Positions 9,120 to 17,414 are shown, numbered from the stretch's first letter. The stretch is DNA of 64,000 nt from Knoellia subterranea KCTC 19937 (GCF_000768685.1 NZ_AVPK01000002.1:186001-250000), one strand, 5' to 3'. Notes: generated by a model not told the origin, from the letters alone. Numbers and translations are program-made.

Positions 9120-10763
9120 TCAGGCCAAGGTGCGGTCGAGGATCTGCGTGACCTCGGCCTCGCCGACGGCCTCGAGGGTGCCGAAGGCGAGACCACAGGC
9201 CCCTTCGCCAAGGCGGTTCGCGACGAACGTGTCGGCCATGGGGGCGGGGGAGTGCTGGACGAGCAGGGCGGCCTGCAGCGTGACGGCCAGGTGCTCGACG
9301 ATCCGACGGGCCTGCCACGGGGCGTCCTGTGCGCCCGCTGCTGCCACGAGCTCCGACACGGCGTCGATCGCCCGGTCGAGACGTCGGTCGTGCCCGCGGG
9401 CCAGCGAGAGTTCCTTGTCGAGGGCCGCGACGCTCGCAGGTTCACGCGTCATGGCGCGCAACACGTCGAGCGCGCTGACATTTCCCGATCCTTCCCAGAT
9501 CGAGTTCAGCGGGGCCTCGCGGTAGAGGCGGGCCAGTCCGTTCTCCTCGACGTACCCCGGGCCGCCGAGGCATTCGAGCGCCTCTCCGACGACCGTGGGG
9601 GTGCGCTTGCAGACCCAGAACTTCCCGAGGGCAACCCCGAGCCGGGCGAACTCGGTGTCACCCGAGTCGACGGCGTGGGCCAGCCTCAGGCCGAGCAGTT
9701 CCGAGGCCTCGGCCTCGATCGCGAGGTCGGCCAGCACGTTGCGCATGAGCGGTTGATCGACGAGCGGCGAGCCGAATGCCGAACGGTGACGGGCGTGGTG
9801 CACGGCCCGGACGACGGCCTGACGCATCGTCGCGGACGAACCGAGGACGCAGTCGAGCCGGGTCGACGACACCATGTCGAGGATCGTGCGGATACCGCGG
9901 CCGTCCTCGCCGACGCGCACCGCCCACGCCTCCTCGAACTCGACCTCGGACGAGGCGTTGGACCGGTTGCCGAGCTTGTCCTTGAGGCGTTGCAGCCGCA
10001 GGGCGTTGCGGGACCCGTCGTCGAGGACGCGGGGGACGAGGAAGCACGTGACCCCGGCGTCCGTCGTCGCGAGGACGAGGAAGATGTCGCTCATCGGTGC
10101 CGAGAAGAACCACTTGTGGCCCGTGAGTCGATACGTCTCTCCGCCCTCGATCGGGCCTCCGGGCGCGGCGACGGCACGGGTCGCGTTGGCCCGAACGTCC
10201 GACCCGCCCTGCTTCTCGGTCATGCCCATGCCGGCGATGGCCGAGACCTTCTCCCCGAAGGGAGCAAGCTCCGGAGCATACGTGCGCGAGGCGAGCCGGG
10301 GGAGCCAGCGCTCCGCAAGAGCGGGCGTCGACCGCAGAGCCGGCGCCGCGGCATACGTCATCGAAATCGGGCAGAGGTGACCCGCCTCGGCGCGGGACCA
10401 CGTGAGGAACCCAACGGCCCGCCGCAGGTGCGCCCCGGAGCCGGCCGGCTGCGTCCAGGCCTCGGCAGTGAGCCCGTGACCGACCGCGGTGCGCATGAGG
10501 TCGTGGTAGCTCCGGGTGTATGCCACCTCGTCGAGGCGGCGTCCCGTGCGGTCGTGCGTCAGGAGCCGCGGCAGGTCGCGGTGTGCATCGTCGGCCCACC
10601 CCTGCACCTCCGAACTGCCGGCCAGGGCCCCGAGTTCGGTCAGCCCGGCGACGTCGTCGGCCCGGCCCCAGCGCGCCACGGCCTCGACCGCGACCGCATC
10701 GGTGGTGAAGAGGTTGTGCCCAGAGAAGTCCGGCACCTGGTTCACGACGTCGTGGGTCTGCAC
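9120..10763 (-). CDS. aidB: AidB-like acyl-CoA dehydrogenase
   Basis: The 547-residue protein has acyl-CoA dehydrogenase architecture with the AidB-type motif GMGMTEKQGGSDVR and a long N-terminal extension (VVNQVPDFSGHNLF). Family members bind FAD. E. coli AidB belongs to the adaptive response to alkylation and binds DNA, with isovaleryl-CoA dehydrogenase activity reported. GTG 10763 fits the conserved start of the family. The gene stands alone, diverging from the YihY-type gene. No Ada or AlkA gene is visible to support the alkylation role here. Confidence 0.87.
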   Translation of the reverse strand: MQTHDVVNQVPDFSGHNLFTTDAVAVEAVARWGRADDVAGLTELGALAGSSEVQGWADDAHRDLPRLLTHDRTGRRLDEVAYTRSYHDLMRTAVGHGLTAEAWTQPAGSGAHLRRAVGFLTWSRAEAGHLCPISMTYAAAPALRSTPALAERWLPRLASRTYAPELAPFGEKVSAIAGMGMTEKQGGSDVRANATRAVAAPGGPIEGGETYRLTGHKWFFSAPMSDIFLVLATTDAGVTCFLVPRVLDDGSRNALRLQRLKDKLGNRSNASSEVEFEEAWAVRVGEDGRGIRTILDMVSSTRLDCVLGSSATMRQAVVRAVHHARHRSAFGSPLVDQPLMRNVLADLAIEAEASELLGLRLAHAVDSGDTEFARLGVALGKFWVCKRTPTVVGEALECLGGPGYVEENGLARLYREAPLNSIWEGSGNVSALDVLRAMTREPASVAALDKELSLARGHDRRLDRAIDAVSELVAAAGAQDAPWQARRIVEHLAVTLQAALLVQHSPAPMADTFVANRLGEGACGLAFGTLEAVGEAEVTQILDRTLA

Positions 10764-10878
10764 GCGCCGAACGGTAGCCCGACCTGACGCCCCGTGCCCA
10801 TCACTGTGACCACGTCGTGTCCGGCGCAGGGCCGTGTCACGTGCCGGAGCGTGCTAGGTGGGCGGCTAGCGTGAACGG

Positions 10879-12000
10879 GTGACCGACGCGAAGCGACGCC
10901 TCCGCCAGTGGCTGGCGCGCTTCCCTGCCCTCGAGGCCCTCGCCCGGCTGACGGTGGAGACGATCCGCATCTGCCTGCGCTACCGCGTGACCGGGCTGGC
11001 GTCCGAGGCCGGGTTCTTCGCGCTCCTGTCGCTGCCGCCGCTGGTCCTCGGACTCTTCGGTGGCGTCGGTTACGTCGGCCGCTGGCTCGGTTCCGACACC
11101 GTGGAGGAGGTGCGCTCGGCGATCACGGAGTATGCCGCTCGCTTCCTCACCGAGGACGTCATCTCGTCGACGTTGTCACCGACCGTCAACGACGTCTTCC
11201 GGGATGGGCGCTTCGACCTCATCTCCGCAGGCTTCGTGCTGTCGCTGTGGTCGGGTTCGCGCGCCCTCAACGTGCTCGTCGACACGGTGTCGATCATGTA
11301 TGGCCAGTCCGGCGTGCGCGGCATCGTCCAGACGCGGGCGCTGAGCTTCTCCCTCTACGTCGTCGCGCTGCTCGTCGGGGTCGTGACGATCCCCTTGGTG
11401 CTCATTGGCCCGACTCTCCTGGGGGACGTGCTCCCGGACCGCCTGGACTTCCTCACCTATCTCTATTGGCCCGTGGTCTCGCTGCTCGTCATTGCGGGCT
11501 TCACGAGCCTCTATCACGTGTCCACGCCGGTCCGGAGTCCGTGGACGCGCGACATCCCCGGAGCGGTGCTTACCCTGCTCATCTGGGTCATGGCCTCGTT
11601 CGCAGTGCGCGGATCGATCGCAGCCTCGCTGGGTGGCACCTCCATCTATGGTCCGCTGAGCGCCCCGATCGTCCTGCTCATCTGGCTCTACATGCTCGCC
11701 ATCGCGGTGCTCATCGGCGCGGCGCTCAACGCAGCGATCCGCAACCTCTGGCCCTCGGATGACGAGCGCGGTCTGCGGACCCGGATCGCCGACCTCGTGG
11801 TGCCGGGCCGAGCAGGCGTGCGTCGCTCGGAGGAGGCCTCGGCGGAGATGTCGGGTGGTGACGCCGAAGAGGAGAGTTCGGACGAGGACGACGACCTGGA
11901 CCTGCGGGGCCTGCGCGACGCAGCACGTCGCCCACTCACGCCGATCAGCGACGACGAGACCCTCGTGATCCCGCGGATCCGGGTCGGATCGGGCCGGTGA
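10879..12000 (+). CDS. YihY/BrkB-family inner membrane protein
   Basis: The 373-residue protein has about six hydrophobic segments between residues 35 and 285, with YRVTGLASEAGFFALLSLPPL at the first, as in the YihY/virulence factor BrkB family. The C-terminal 90 residues are acidic and hydrophilic (EEESSDEDDD). Family function is unresolved; an RNase BN assignment in old annotations is not supported. GTG 10879 follows a TAGCGT hexamer by 12 bases, suggesting a leaderless transcript. Confidence 0.85.
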   Translation: MTDAKRRLRQWLARFPALEALARLTVETIRICLRYRVTGLASEAGFFALLSLPPLVLGLFGGVGYVGRWLGSDTVEEVRSAITEYAARFLTEDVISSTLSPTVNDVFRDGRFDLISAGFVLSLWSGSRALNVLVDTVSIMYGQSGVRGIVQTRALSFSLYVVALLVGVVTIPLVLIGPTLLGDVLPDRLDFLTYLYWPVVSLLVIAGFTSLYHVSTPVRSPWTRDIPGAVLTLLIWVMASFAVRGSIAASLGGTSIYGPLSAPIVLLIWLYMLAIAVLIGAALNAAIRNLWPSDDERGLRTRIADLVVPGRAGVRRSEEASAEMSGGDAEEESSDEDDDLDLRGLRDAARRPLTPISDDETLVIPRIRVGSGR

Positions 12001-12010
12001 GGGGCCCAGT

Positions 12011-12040
12011 TTGGAATTCACCGGGATGATCAGTTAAGTT
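12011..12040 (+). promoter_or_regulatory. Candidate promoter for the tRNA Gly-Cys-Val cluster
   Basis: TTGGAA at 12011-12016 and TAAGTT at 12035-12040 are separated by 18 bases, and the first tRNA starts 42 bases downstream. This AT-rich patch stands out in its surroundings. Confidence 0.5.
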
Positions 12041-12081
12041 TCTTCCCGCACGCCAGCGAGGGAAACCGAGCAGGGCGCAGT

Positions 12082-12154
12082 GCGGATGTAGCTCAGTTGG
12101 TAGAGCGCAACCTTGCCAAGGTTGAGGTCGCCGGTTCGAACCCGGTCATCCGCT
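12082..12154 (+). tRNA. tRNA-Gly (GCC)
   Basis: All arms of the cloverleaf pair. The 7-bp acceptor stem GCGGATG pairs with CATCCGC, and the anticodon loop TTGCCAA holds GCC. The T-loop TTCGAAC is standard. The 3' CCA is not encoded. Confidence 0.97.
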
Positions 12155-12176
12155 CGGAGGGTAGCCACCCCTCAGT

Positions 12177-12247
12177 GGTGGAGTGGCCGAGAGGCGAGGC
12201 AGCGGCCTGCAAAGCCGTTTACACGGGTTCAAATCCCGTCTCCACCT
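12177..12247 (+). tRNA. tRNA-Cys (GCA)
   Basis: The acceptor stem GGTGGAG pairs with CTCCACC, and the anticodon loop CTGCAAA holds GCA. It is 71 bases long with a short variable arm, and CCA is not encoded. It is second in a Gly-Cys-Val series. Confidence 0.96.
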
Positions 12248-12265
12248 CGAAGATTTACCCCTCAC

Positions 12266-12340
12266 GGGCGATTGGCGCAGCGGTAGCGCGCTTCCCTGAC
12301 ACGGAAGAGGTCACTGGTTCAAACCCAGTATCGCCCACCA
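12266..12340 (+). tRNA. tRNA-Val (GAC)
   Basis: The acceptor stem GGGCGAT pairs with ATCGCCC, and the anticodon loop CTGACAC holds GAC. Unlike its two neighbours, the CCA end is encoded in the DNA (12338-12340). Confidence 0.96.
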
Positions 12341-12342
12341 CA

Positions 12343-12381
12343 GGAACCGCGGTTCCGGACTTCGGTCCGGGCCGCGGTTCC
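12343..12381 (+). terminator. Hairpin after the tRNA cluster
   Basis: GGAACCGCGG (12343-12352) pairs with CCGCGGTTCC (12372-12381). Inside it CCGGAC-TTCG-GTCCGG forms a second stem with a stable tetraloop. It starts three bases after tRNA-Val. Confidence 0.85.
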
Positions 12382-12425
12382 GTCGTTGTGGGGGCCTGAC
12401 AGGCCGCCTTTCGTCGGTCGGCCTC

Positions 12426-13010
12426 TCAGACGAGGTCGACGCTGCGGACTCCCGGAACGGTTGCGACGACGGCGCGTACTGCGTCGTCCAGGCCGTCATC
12501 CGAGCCGGTGAGCGTGACATGTCCCGACTGGACCATCGTGGGGCGCGGGGGCAGGCCGGCGATGGCGAGGGCCGTCGCGATGGCGTCGGCGAGGACGGGA
12601 TTCGGAGCCGAGAGGACTCGGACAAGATCGCTGCGGCTCACGACGCCGAGGAGCAGGCCTTGGTCGTCGACGACCGGCAGGCTCTTGAAGCTGGTCCCGG
12701 CGAAGGTCTGCGCGACGTCGGAGCAGTCCGCAACCGGAGTGACTGTCGTCGGGGCGGAGGACATGACCTCCGCGAGGAGCAGGCGGGGACGGGTGCTCGG
12801 GGCGTCGGGGCGGAGGTGGGCTCTGGGATCCCGGGGGAGGTGGTCTCGCAGGAGGTCGGCCTCGGAGACGATGCCGATGACGCGGCCGTGGTCGTCGACG
12901 ACCGGGACCGCGCTGATGCGCAGGCCGCCGAGAAGCTCTATGGCGTCGTCGACTGTCGCGCTCTGGTGCAGGCTGCGGGCAGGGCTGGTCATGACCTCAG
13001 AAACGAGCAT
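12426..13010 (-). CDS. CBS-pair and BON domain protein
   Basis: The 194-residue protein begins with two CBS motifs (about residues 1-58 and 75-135; VSEVMTSP and LAEVMSSAP starts, with ISAVPVVDDHG and SLPVVDDQG cores). It ends with a BON-like domain (about 150-194). CBS pairs bind adenine nucleotides and act as energy sensors; the mycobacterial dormancy protein Hrp1 is a CBS-only relative. It lies 66 bases downstream of the FMN-binding protein gene on the same strand, so the two are probably co-transcribed. A degenerate DosR-like half (ACCGAAAGGCCC on the minus strand, near 13016-13028) lies just before its start. Confidence 0.85.
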   Translation of the reverse strand: MLVSEVMTSPARSLHQSATVDDAIELLGGLRISAVPVVDDHGRVIGIVSEADLLRDHLPRDPRAHLRPDAPSTRPRLLLAEVMSSAPTTVTPVADCSDVAQTFAGTSFKSLPVVDDQGLLLGVVSRSDLVRVLSAPNPVLADAIATALAIAGLPPRPTMVQSGHVTLTGSDDGLDDAVRAVVATVPGVRSVDLV

Positions 13011-13076
13011 GGATGGGCCTTTCGGTGTGTGGAGTCCGGGCGGGACGGTCGAGCAGGCCTCGGGCAGCCGCCCGTG

Positions 13077-13517
13077 TCATGCCTGACGCACCCCGCCCTC
13101 GACCCGGATCCGCCGACCAGTGAGGGTGGTCGGCAGCAACCGGAGAAGGTGCGGCTTCGACCCGCTTGCCCACGGCAGCAGTGGGAGCCGCATCACCGCG
13201 ATCGTCTCGTCGAGATCGGTGACTTCGTGGACGGTGCCTCGCGCGACGACGCTCCAGGCCTCGGCCCGTTCGAGGTCGTAGCCGTCGACCTCGAACGCGA
13301 CGGCCTGGTTGCGTGCGGACGCGTGCTTCGTGCCCGCGGCCGTCCTTACGACGACGGTGCCGTGGGCGACCGCGAAGTTGACCGGGAAGATGTCCGGCGT
13401 GCCGTCGTGGATGACGGCCAGCCGCCCGATGACCGCTTGGCGAAGCAGGTCCCAGCACTCGTGGGAGTCGAGTTCGCGCGTCCCGTCGATGAGGGGTTCG
13501 TGCCGCATGGTGTCCAT
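13077..13517 (-). CDS. Pyridoxamine 5'-phosphate oxidase-family FMN-binding protein
   Basis: The 146-residue single-domain split-barrel protein shows the typical GRLAVIHDGTPDIFPVNF segment, then VVRTAAGTKH, then FEVDGYD and a Trp in the dimer region. Members bind FMN, F420 or heme and reduce diverse substrates; the substrate here is unknown. ATG 13517 is preceded by a DosR-like box 36 bases upstream. It heads a probable two-gene unit with the CBS-BON gene. Similar PPOX and CBS genes sit together in actinobacterial dormancy regulons. Confidence 0.8.
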   Translation of the reverse strand: MDTMRHEPLIDGTRELDSHECWDLLRQAVIGRLAVIHDGTPDIFPVNFAVAHGTVVVRTAAGTKHASARNQAVAFEVDGYDLERAEAWSVVARGTVHEVTDLDETIAVMRLPLLPWASGSKPHLLRLLPTTLTGRRIRVEGGVRQA

Positions 13518-13552
13518 GGCTCCAGCGTGCCGCCCTCGGCCGGAGCCACACA

Positions 13553-13566
13553 GGGTCCTTGGTCCC
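13553..13566 (-). promoter_or_regulatory. DosR/DevR-like box upstream of the FMN-binding protein gene
   Basis: On the minus strand the site reads GGGACCAAGGACCC, matching 11 of 14 positions of the mycobacterial DosR core GGGACTWWAGTCCC. It lies 36 bases before the ATG at 13517. The match is by eye; binding is inferred. Confidence 0.55.
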
Positions 13567-13606
13567 GGTTCTCCATCGTTGCTCCGAGGCGGGTGCAGGC
13601 ATGAAT

Positions 13607-13639
13607 GAGCCCGGCCCGCCGAGGGGGCGGACCGGGCTC
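13607..13639 (-). terminator. Hairpin after the DoxX-like gene
   Basis: GAGCCCGG-CCCGCC pairs with GGCGG-CCGGGCTC across a short loop. It lies 16 bases beyond the stop of the DoxX-like gene, just before the next promoter box. Confidence 0.65.
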
Positions 13640-13654
13640 CTGACGGTGGCGCGG

Positions 13655-14257
13655 CTACTTGAGGGCGGCGTTGCGCTGGACGATCGGAAGGCTCTCCCAC
13701 CAGCGACCGAGACCGAGGTAGCGACCGGCCGACACCGTTGCGAGCATGCCGAGCACGAGGGCGTAGACGATGTGGTCGTCGATGATCGGGTTGTTCTCCG
13801 GCAGGAGCGTGGCGCTCCACATCAGCACGAGCATCAGGGCGCCGGAGACGCTCGCGATCCTCGTGGCGACTCCGAGGGTGAGTGCGATGCCGATGCCGGC
13901 CAGTCCGATCATGAATAGCCAGTTGGCCCACGTGGCGCCGGCGAAGCTCTGGTAGAAGTCCGCGAGCGGCCCCTTGGTGCCGAACTTGAGGAAGCCTTCG
14001 GTGGGCGACCCCTCGTGGATCCAGGCAGCCGACCCGAAGCGGTCGACGACCCCGGTCTCGGGATTGCGGCCGGTCGAGAAGCCCAGGGCGAGGAGTTTGT
14101 CGAGGAAGGCCCACAGGAAGACCCAGCCGAGAGCGATGCGGGTCAGTCCGGCGAACCACGTGAAGGCGGACGAACCCTTCACGTCCGCCTCCGGCGTCGC
14201 CGGCGCGGTGGCGTGCGGGCCCTTCACGTTGTCACGAATGCGGACGGTGGAGCTCAT
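13655..14257 (-). CDS. DoxX-like membrane protein
   Basis: The 200-residue protein has a hydrophilic N-terminus of about 30 residues followed by four hydrophobic segments. RIALGWVFLWAFLDK in the first and GATWANWLFMIGLAGIGIALTLGV later resemble the DoxX/DoxD-like family of quinone-linked membrane proteins. The function is not established. A DosR-like box lies 76 bases upstream of ATG 14257, between it and the preceding gene, and a hairpin follows the stop, so it is probably its own transcript within the same regulon as the two genes downstream. Confidence 0.75.
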   Translation of the reverse strand: MSSTVRIRDNVKGPHATAPATPEADVKGSSAFTWFAGLTRIALGWVFLWAFLDKLLALGFSTGRNPETGVVDRFGSAAWIHEGSPTEGFLKFGTKGPLADFYQSFAGATWANWLFMIGLAGIGIALTLGVATRIASVSGALMLVLMWSATLLPENNPIIDDHIVYALVLGMLATVSAGRYLGLGRWWESLPIVQRNAALK

Positions 14258-14333
14258 GGTCGTTGCCTCTCCTTGAGGTGTGTCAGCGGCTTGCTGACAG
14301 CTCAAGCGTCGCCTCCGGGGCCCACACGGCACA

Positions 14334-14347
14334 GGGACCAAAGGCCC
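14334..14347 (-). promoter_or_regulatory. DosR/DevR-like box upstream of the DoxX-like gene
   Basis: The plus strand reads GGGACCAAAGGCCC, matching 12 of 14 positions of the DosR core GGGACTWWAGTCCC. It is the better of two such boxes in this 1.4-kb stretch. Confidence 0.6.
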
Positions 14348-14377
14348 GACCCGTAGGACCTCCGGAGGTCGGTCGGG
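14345..14377 (-). terminator. Nested inverted repeat after the DUF6328 gene
   Basis: CCCGACC (14345-14351) pairs with GGTCGGG (14371-14377) around the 14-base palindrome GACCTCCGGAGGTC (14357-14370). It lies 76 bases beyond the stop of the gene to its right and touches the DosR-like box. Confidence 0.5.
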
Positions 14378-14452
14378 AACGTGGTTGGGTCGCTCCGTGG
14401 TCGCAGCGCGCGAACCGAGCTTCGTCGTCCCCGGCGCCGCCGCTCTCTTCGT

Positions 14453-14940
14453 TCATTCCGTATGCCGTTCGCCCAGGTGGGAGCGAACGAAGAGTGGGAT
14501 GACGAGCCAGTTGACGACGAAGACGAGCGCCGCGACGACCGTCGAGACGACGGCCGCCCCGCGCCCGACGACGACGTCGAAGATGAGGAACGTGGCCGAC
14601 GCGATGCTCACGGCGAGCGTGACGAGGCCAACCCGGGCAGCGGTGTCGGCGAACCCGACGAGCAGGGCCTTGGCGTGGCGGCGGAACATGAGGCGGTGGG
14701 CGCTGACGGGCGCGACAAGGAGGGTCGTGGCGACGATGGCCGAGGCGAGCGCCACGAGGTAGGCCGTGCGCTGCCCACTGCTGATCTGGGCGAACCGCTG
14801 CTGGAACGGCAGCGTGAGGAGGAAGCCGGCCAGGAGCTGCACGCCGGTCTGCGTGACGCGCAGCTCCTGGAGAAGCTCCTCCCAGTTGCGGTCGAGGCGC
14901 TCGGTCGGAGTCTCGTTCTCACGTGCGGGCTCGTGGTCAC
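14453..14940 (-). CDS. DUF6328-family membrane protein, apparent N-terminal frameshift
   Basis: The main frame encodes ETPTERLDRNWEELL, then LRVTQTGVQLLAGFLLTLPF, which is the signature of DUF6328 membrane proteins, followed by hydrophobic segments to the stop at 14453. This frame is open back to a TGA at 14987-14989 but holds no ATG or GTG before the conserved part; its first GTG is at 14842, inside the domain. A GTG at 14940 in another frame gives MTTSPHV, a plausible family start, and joining it to the main frame needs a one-base shift near 14915-14930. Either the gene is frameshifted, the assembly has an indel, or a non-canonical start is used. It follows the thiolase gene closely on the same strand. 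Function unknown. Confidence 0.65.
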
Positions 14941-15002
14941 GGATCCAACCTGGTTGCAGGGTGTGGCCGAGCGTGAGGGACTGCCATCAGCCCACGCGTC
15001 GG

Positions 15003-16166
15003 TCAGCCCACGCGCTCGACGAGGAGCGCCACACCCTGCCCACCGCCGACGGCGATCGCGGCGAGACCGAGCCTCGGCCCGTCCGCACGCACCATCTGGC
15101 TGAAGAGGCGCACGACGAGGACGGCGCCCGATGCGCCCCAGGGGTGCCCGAGCGCCAGCGCTCCACCCTCGACGCAGACTCGTTCCTCATCGAGGCCGAG
15201 CTCGTCGCAGCAGGCGAGCACCTGGGCTGCGAAGGCCTCGTTGATCTCGATGACGTCGATCGAGTCGAGCGTGAGGTCGTTGCGCTGCAACAGGTTCCGG
15301 ATCGCCGGGACCGGACCCACGCCGGGAAGGTTGGGGTCGACGCCGACGGTTTCCCAGTCGAGACAGGCCACACCGGGTATGCCGGCCGCTCGCCTTCGTG
15401 CCTCCGTCACCATGGCGACTGCGGCCGCTCCGTCGTTGATGCCGCACGCATTGCCCACCGTGACAGTGCCTCCTTCGGTGAAGGCTGCCGGCAGCCGGGC
15501 CAGGGTCGCAACCCGCAGGTTGTCGCGCACCCGCTCGTCATGGCCGAGGCGGGGGAGGGGCACGAGCTCGTCGTCAAAGGCACCGGCAGCGCGAGCCGCG
15601 GCGGCACGAGAATGGGAGCGGACGGCATACGCGTCCTGTCGTTCACGAGCGATGCCCCAACGGAGGGCGATGTCGTCCGCGGCCACGCCCATCTCTGGGT
15701 CACCGACGTCTGCCGGAGCAAAGGGGGCGCGTGAATAGCGCTGTGGCTCAGCACCATTGGCAGGGGGCCACATGCGCCACGGTGCGGTGCTTGCGCTCTC
15801 GGCACCGCCGGCGAGGACGGCATCGGTCGTCCCCGAGCGGATGAGGGCGCACGCGGTCGTGATGGCCGCGAGCCCGCTTCCACACTGGAGGTCGACAGTG
15901 AGCGCCGGTGTGGCGAGGTCGAATCCGGCGGCGAGGGCCGTGACGCGGGCGATGTTGCCGCCGGGACCCATGCAGTTCCCGAGCACGACGTGGCCCGGGT
16001 CGCTGAGTCCGACATCGTCGGCGACAGCCCTCAGGACGGGAGTGCCAAGATCGGCGACGGGGACGTCGCGCAGAGCGAGACCCGATGTCCCGATGGGCGT
16101 GCGGCGGGCCGCGATCACGACCGGCGTCGAGGGCGCGAGGACGCGGCTTGAGTCGGACACGGTCAT
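15003..16166 (-). CDS. Thiolase-family protein lacking the second active-site Cys
   Basis: The 387-residue protein has the thiolase fold with nucleophilic Cys95 in DLQCGSG, the NEAFA motif, and GHPWGASGA carrying the catalytic His. The C-terminal motif, normally CxGGGQG, reads AVGGGQG, so the general-acid Cys is Ala372. Such a protein may still condense or cleave acyl-CoAs by another route, or may have a non-thiolase role. It overlaps the AMP ligase gene by ATGA, so acyl activation and thiolase are translationally coupled. The pathway is unknown. Confidence 0.82.
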   Translation of the reverse strand: MTVSDSSRVLAPSTPVVIAARRTPIGTSGLALRDVPVADLGTPVLRAVADDVGLSDPGHVVLGNCMGPGGNIARVTALAAGFDLATPALTVDLQCGSGLAAITTACALIRSGTTDAVLAGGAESASTAPWRMWPPANGAEPQRYSRAPFAPADVGDPEMGVAADDIALRWGIARERQDAYAVRSHSRAAAARAAGAFDDELVPLPRLGHDERVRDNLRVATLARLPAAFTEGGTVTVGNACGINDGAAAVAMVTEARRRAAGIPGVACLDWETVGVDPNLPGVGPVPAIRNLLQRNDLTLDSIDVIEINEAFAAQVLACCDELGLDEERVCVEGGALALGHPWGASGAVLVVRLFSQMVRADGPRLGLAAIAVGGGQGVALLVERVG

Positions 16167-17215
16167 GGCGCCACCTCGCTGGGCACCGTCGCGGTTCGTT
16201 CCTCGACGAGTCGGCGTGACACCTCACTGCGGTCGACCTTGCCAGCGGCCGTCAGTGGAAGGCGATCCCATCGGTGCCAGCGTCGCGGCAGGTGCGTCGC
16301 GGCGACGAGGGAAGCTGTGCGAGAACGGAGTTCGTCCAGATCGAGATCTGGGTGGCCGATGACGACCACCTCCAGGACCTCGCCGAGGTGCGGGTGCGGC
16401 GTCCCCACGGCGACCGCCTCCGTGACCGACGTGAACGATCGCACGGCCTCCTCGACGTCGGAACACGGGACGGTCGTCCCACCCGTCGTCACGGTGTCAT
16501 CCCCACGCCCGAGCACGACAAGCCCGAGCTCCGGGTCGAAGCGTCCCAGGTCGCCGACAGTCGCCCAGCCGTGTTCGTCGGTGCGGAGCGGGCCTGACTG
16601 TCCCGCCGCGTACCCCTGTGCCAGCCATGGGCTGCGCGCCCAGATCACACCGTCGCGCAGGTCGAGCTCGACCTCGGGGAACGGGTCGAGGCGCTCACCT
16701 CGACGAATCGCGACGAAACTCAGCTCTGCGGCCCCGTAGTAGTCGACAACCCGGAGCCCCGCCGCCAGCGCGCCCCGACGCACCCCATCAGGAAGCACCG
16801 CACCCGCGCACACGACCGTCCGAAGAAGACCGAGATCGCGCTCGAGCAGGCCCGCGAGCATGGCCGGTGTGAGGTGAGCAACGTTGCAGGACACCAGTGC
16901 TCGCTCGGCCTCGCGAAGACTCCAGCGGTTCAGTGCGACGACATCGGCACCGACGTGGGCGGCGTGGGCATGTGCGAAGGCGAACATGGACCCTGTCGGC
17001 GGCGCGGGGACGAGAACACGATCCTCGGCGGTCGTCCCGGTGAGATCGCTCAGGTGGTCGTAGCTGTCCTCCCAGGACGCGAGGGAGCGGACGACCGTGC
17101 GCGGGCGAGTCGTCGTCCCGGACGTCGACAGCTCCAGCCACGCATGCCCTTCGGCCTCGTGCAGCACACCCATGTCCCGCAGCACCGCGCGCGAAGGCGT
17201 CTCGATCACGGGCAC
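16163..17215 (-). CDS. Short AMP-dependent acyl-CoA ligase
   Basis: The 350-residue protein is about 150 residues shorter than most acyl-CoA synthetases but has the core motifs: the P-loop STSGTTTRPR, YYGAAE, DEHGWATVGDLG, and the C-terminal catalytic lysine in PLTAAGKVDRSEV. It starts close to the P-loop, as MenE-type ligases of actinobacteria do. No menaquinone genes are near, so a MenE role is not supported. Coupling to the thiolase suggests that it activates the acid whose CoA ester the thiolase uses. GTG 17215 faces the kdp operon across a 112-base divergent region. Confidence 0.8.
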   Translation of the reverse strand: MPVIETPSRAVLRDMGVLHEAEGHAWLELSTSGTTTRPRTVVRSLASWEDSYDHLSDLTGTTAEDRVLVPAPPTGSMFAFAHAHAAHVGADVVALNRWSLREAERALVSCNVAHLTPAMLAGLLERDLGLLRTVVCAGAVLPDGVRRGALAAGLRVVDYYGAAELSFVAIRRGERLDPFPEVELDLRDGVIWARSPWLAQGYAAGQSGPLRTDEHGWATVGDLGRFDPELGLVVLGRGDDTVTTGGTTVPCSDVEEAVRSFTSVTEAVAVGTPHPHLGEVLEVVVIGHPDLDLDELRSRTASLVAATHLPRRWHRWDRLPLTAAGKVDRSEVSRRLVEERTATVPSEVAP

Positions 17216-17327
17216 ACGCTCTCACAGTCCGGGCGTGCGCAGGGGCCCCTGTCAAGAACCCGTCAACGGTTGTCAGGGTGGCGTCAACGCCGTCGTCACG
17301 GACGGTTGGCAGGCCTTGACTCGAAGC

Positions 17328-17414
17328 GTGATCGACAACCTCATCGGCGCCATCGTCGGGCTCGCCGTTCTCGCCTACCTCGTGTACGCCCTCATCCGCC
17401 CGGACAAGTTCTGA
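17328..17414 (+). CDS. kdpF: KdpF, small subunit of the potassium-transporting ATPase
   Basis: A 28-residue single hydrophobic helix from GTG 17328 ends in ALIRPDKF, as in KdpF. Its stop overlaps the kdpA start (TGATG). KdpF stabilises the KdpABC complex in the membrane. The upstream 112 bases contain several GTCAA elements (near 17252, 17262 and 17282) that might be regulator sites. Confidence 0.85.
   Translation: MIDNLIGAIVGLAVLAYLVYALIRPDKF

Noticed and set aside
9063-10787. 574-codon open frame antisense to the AidB-like gene
   Set aside because: The AidB motifs lie on the minus strand; this frame even reads through the terminator hairpin.
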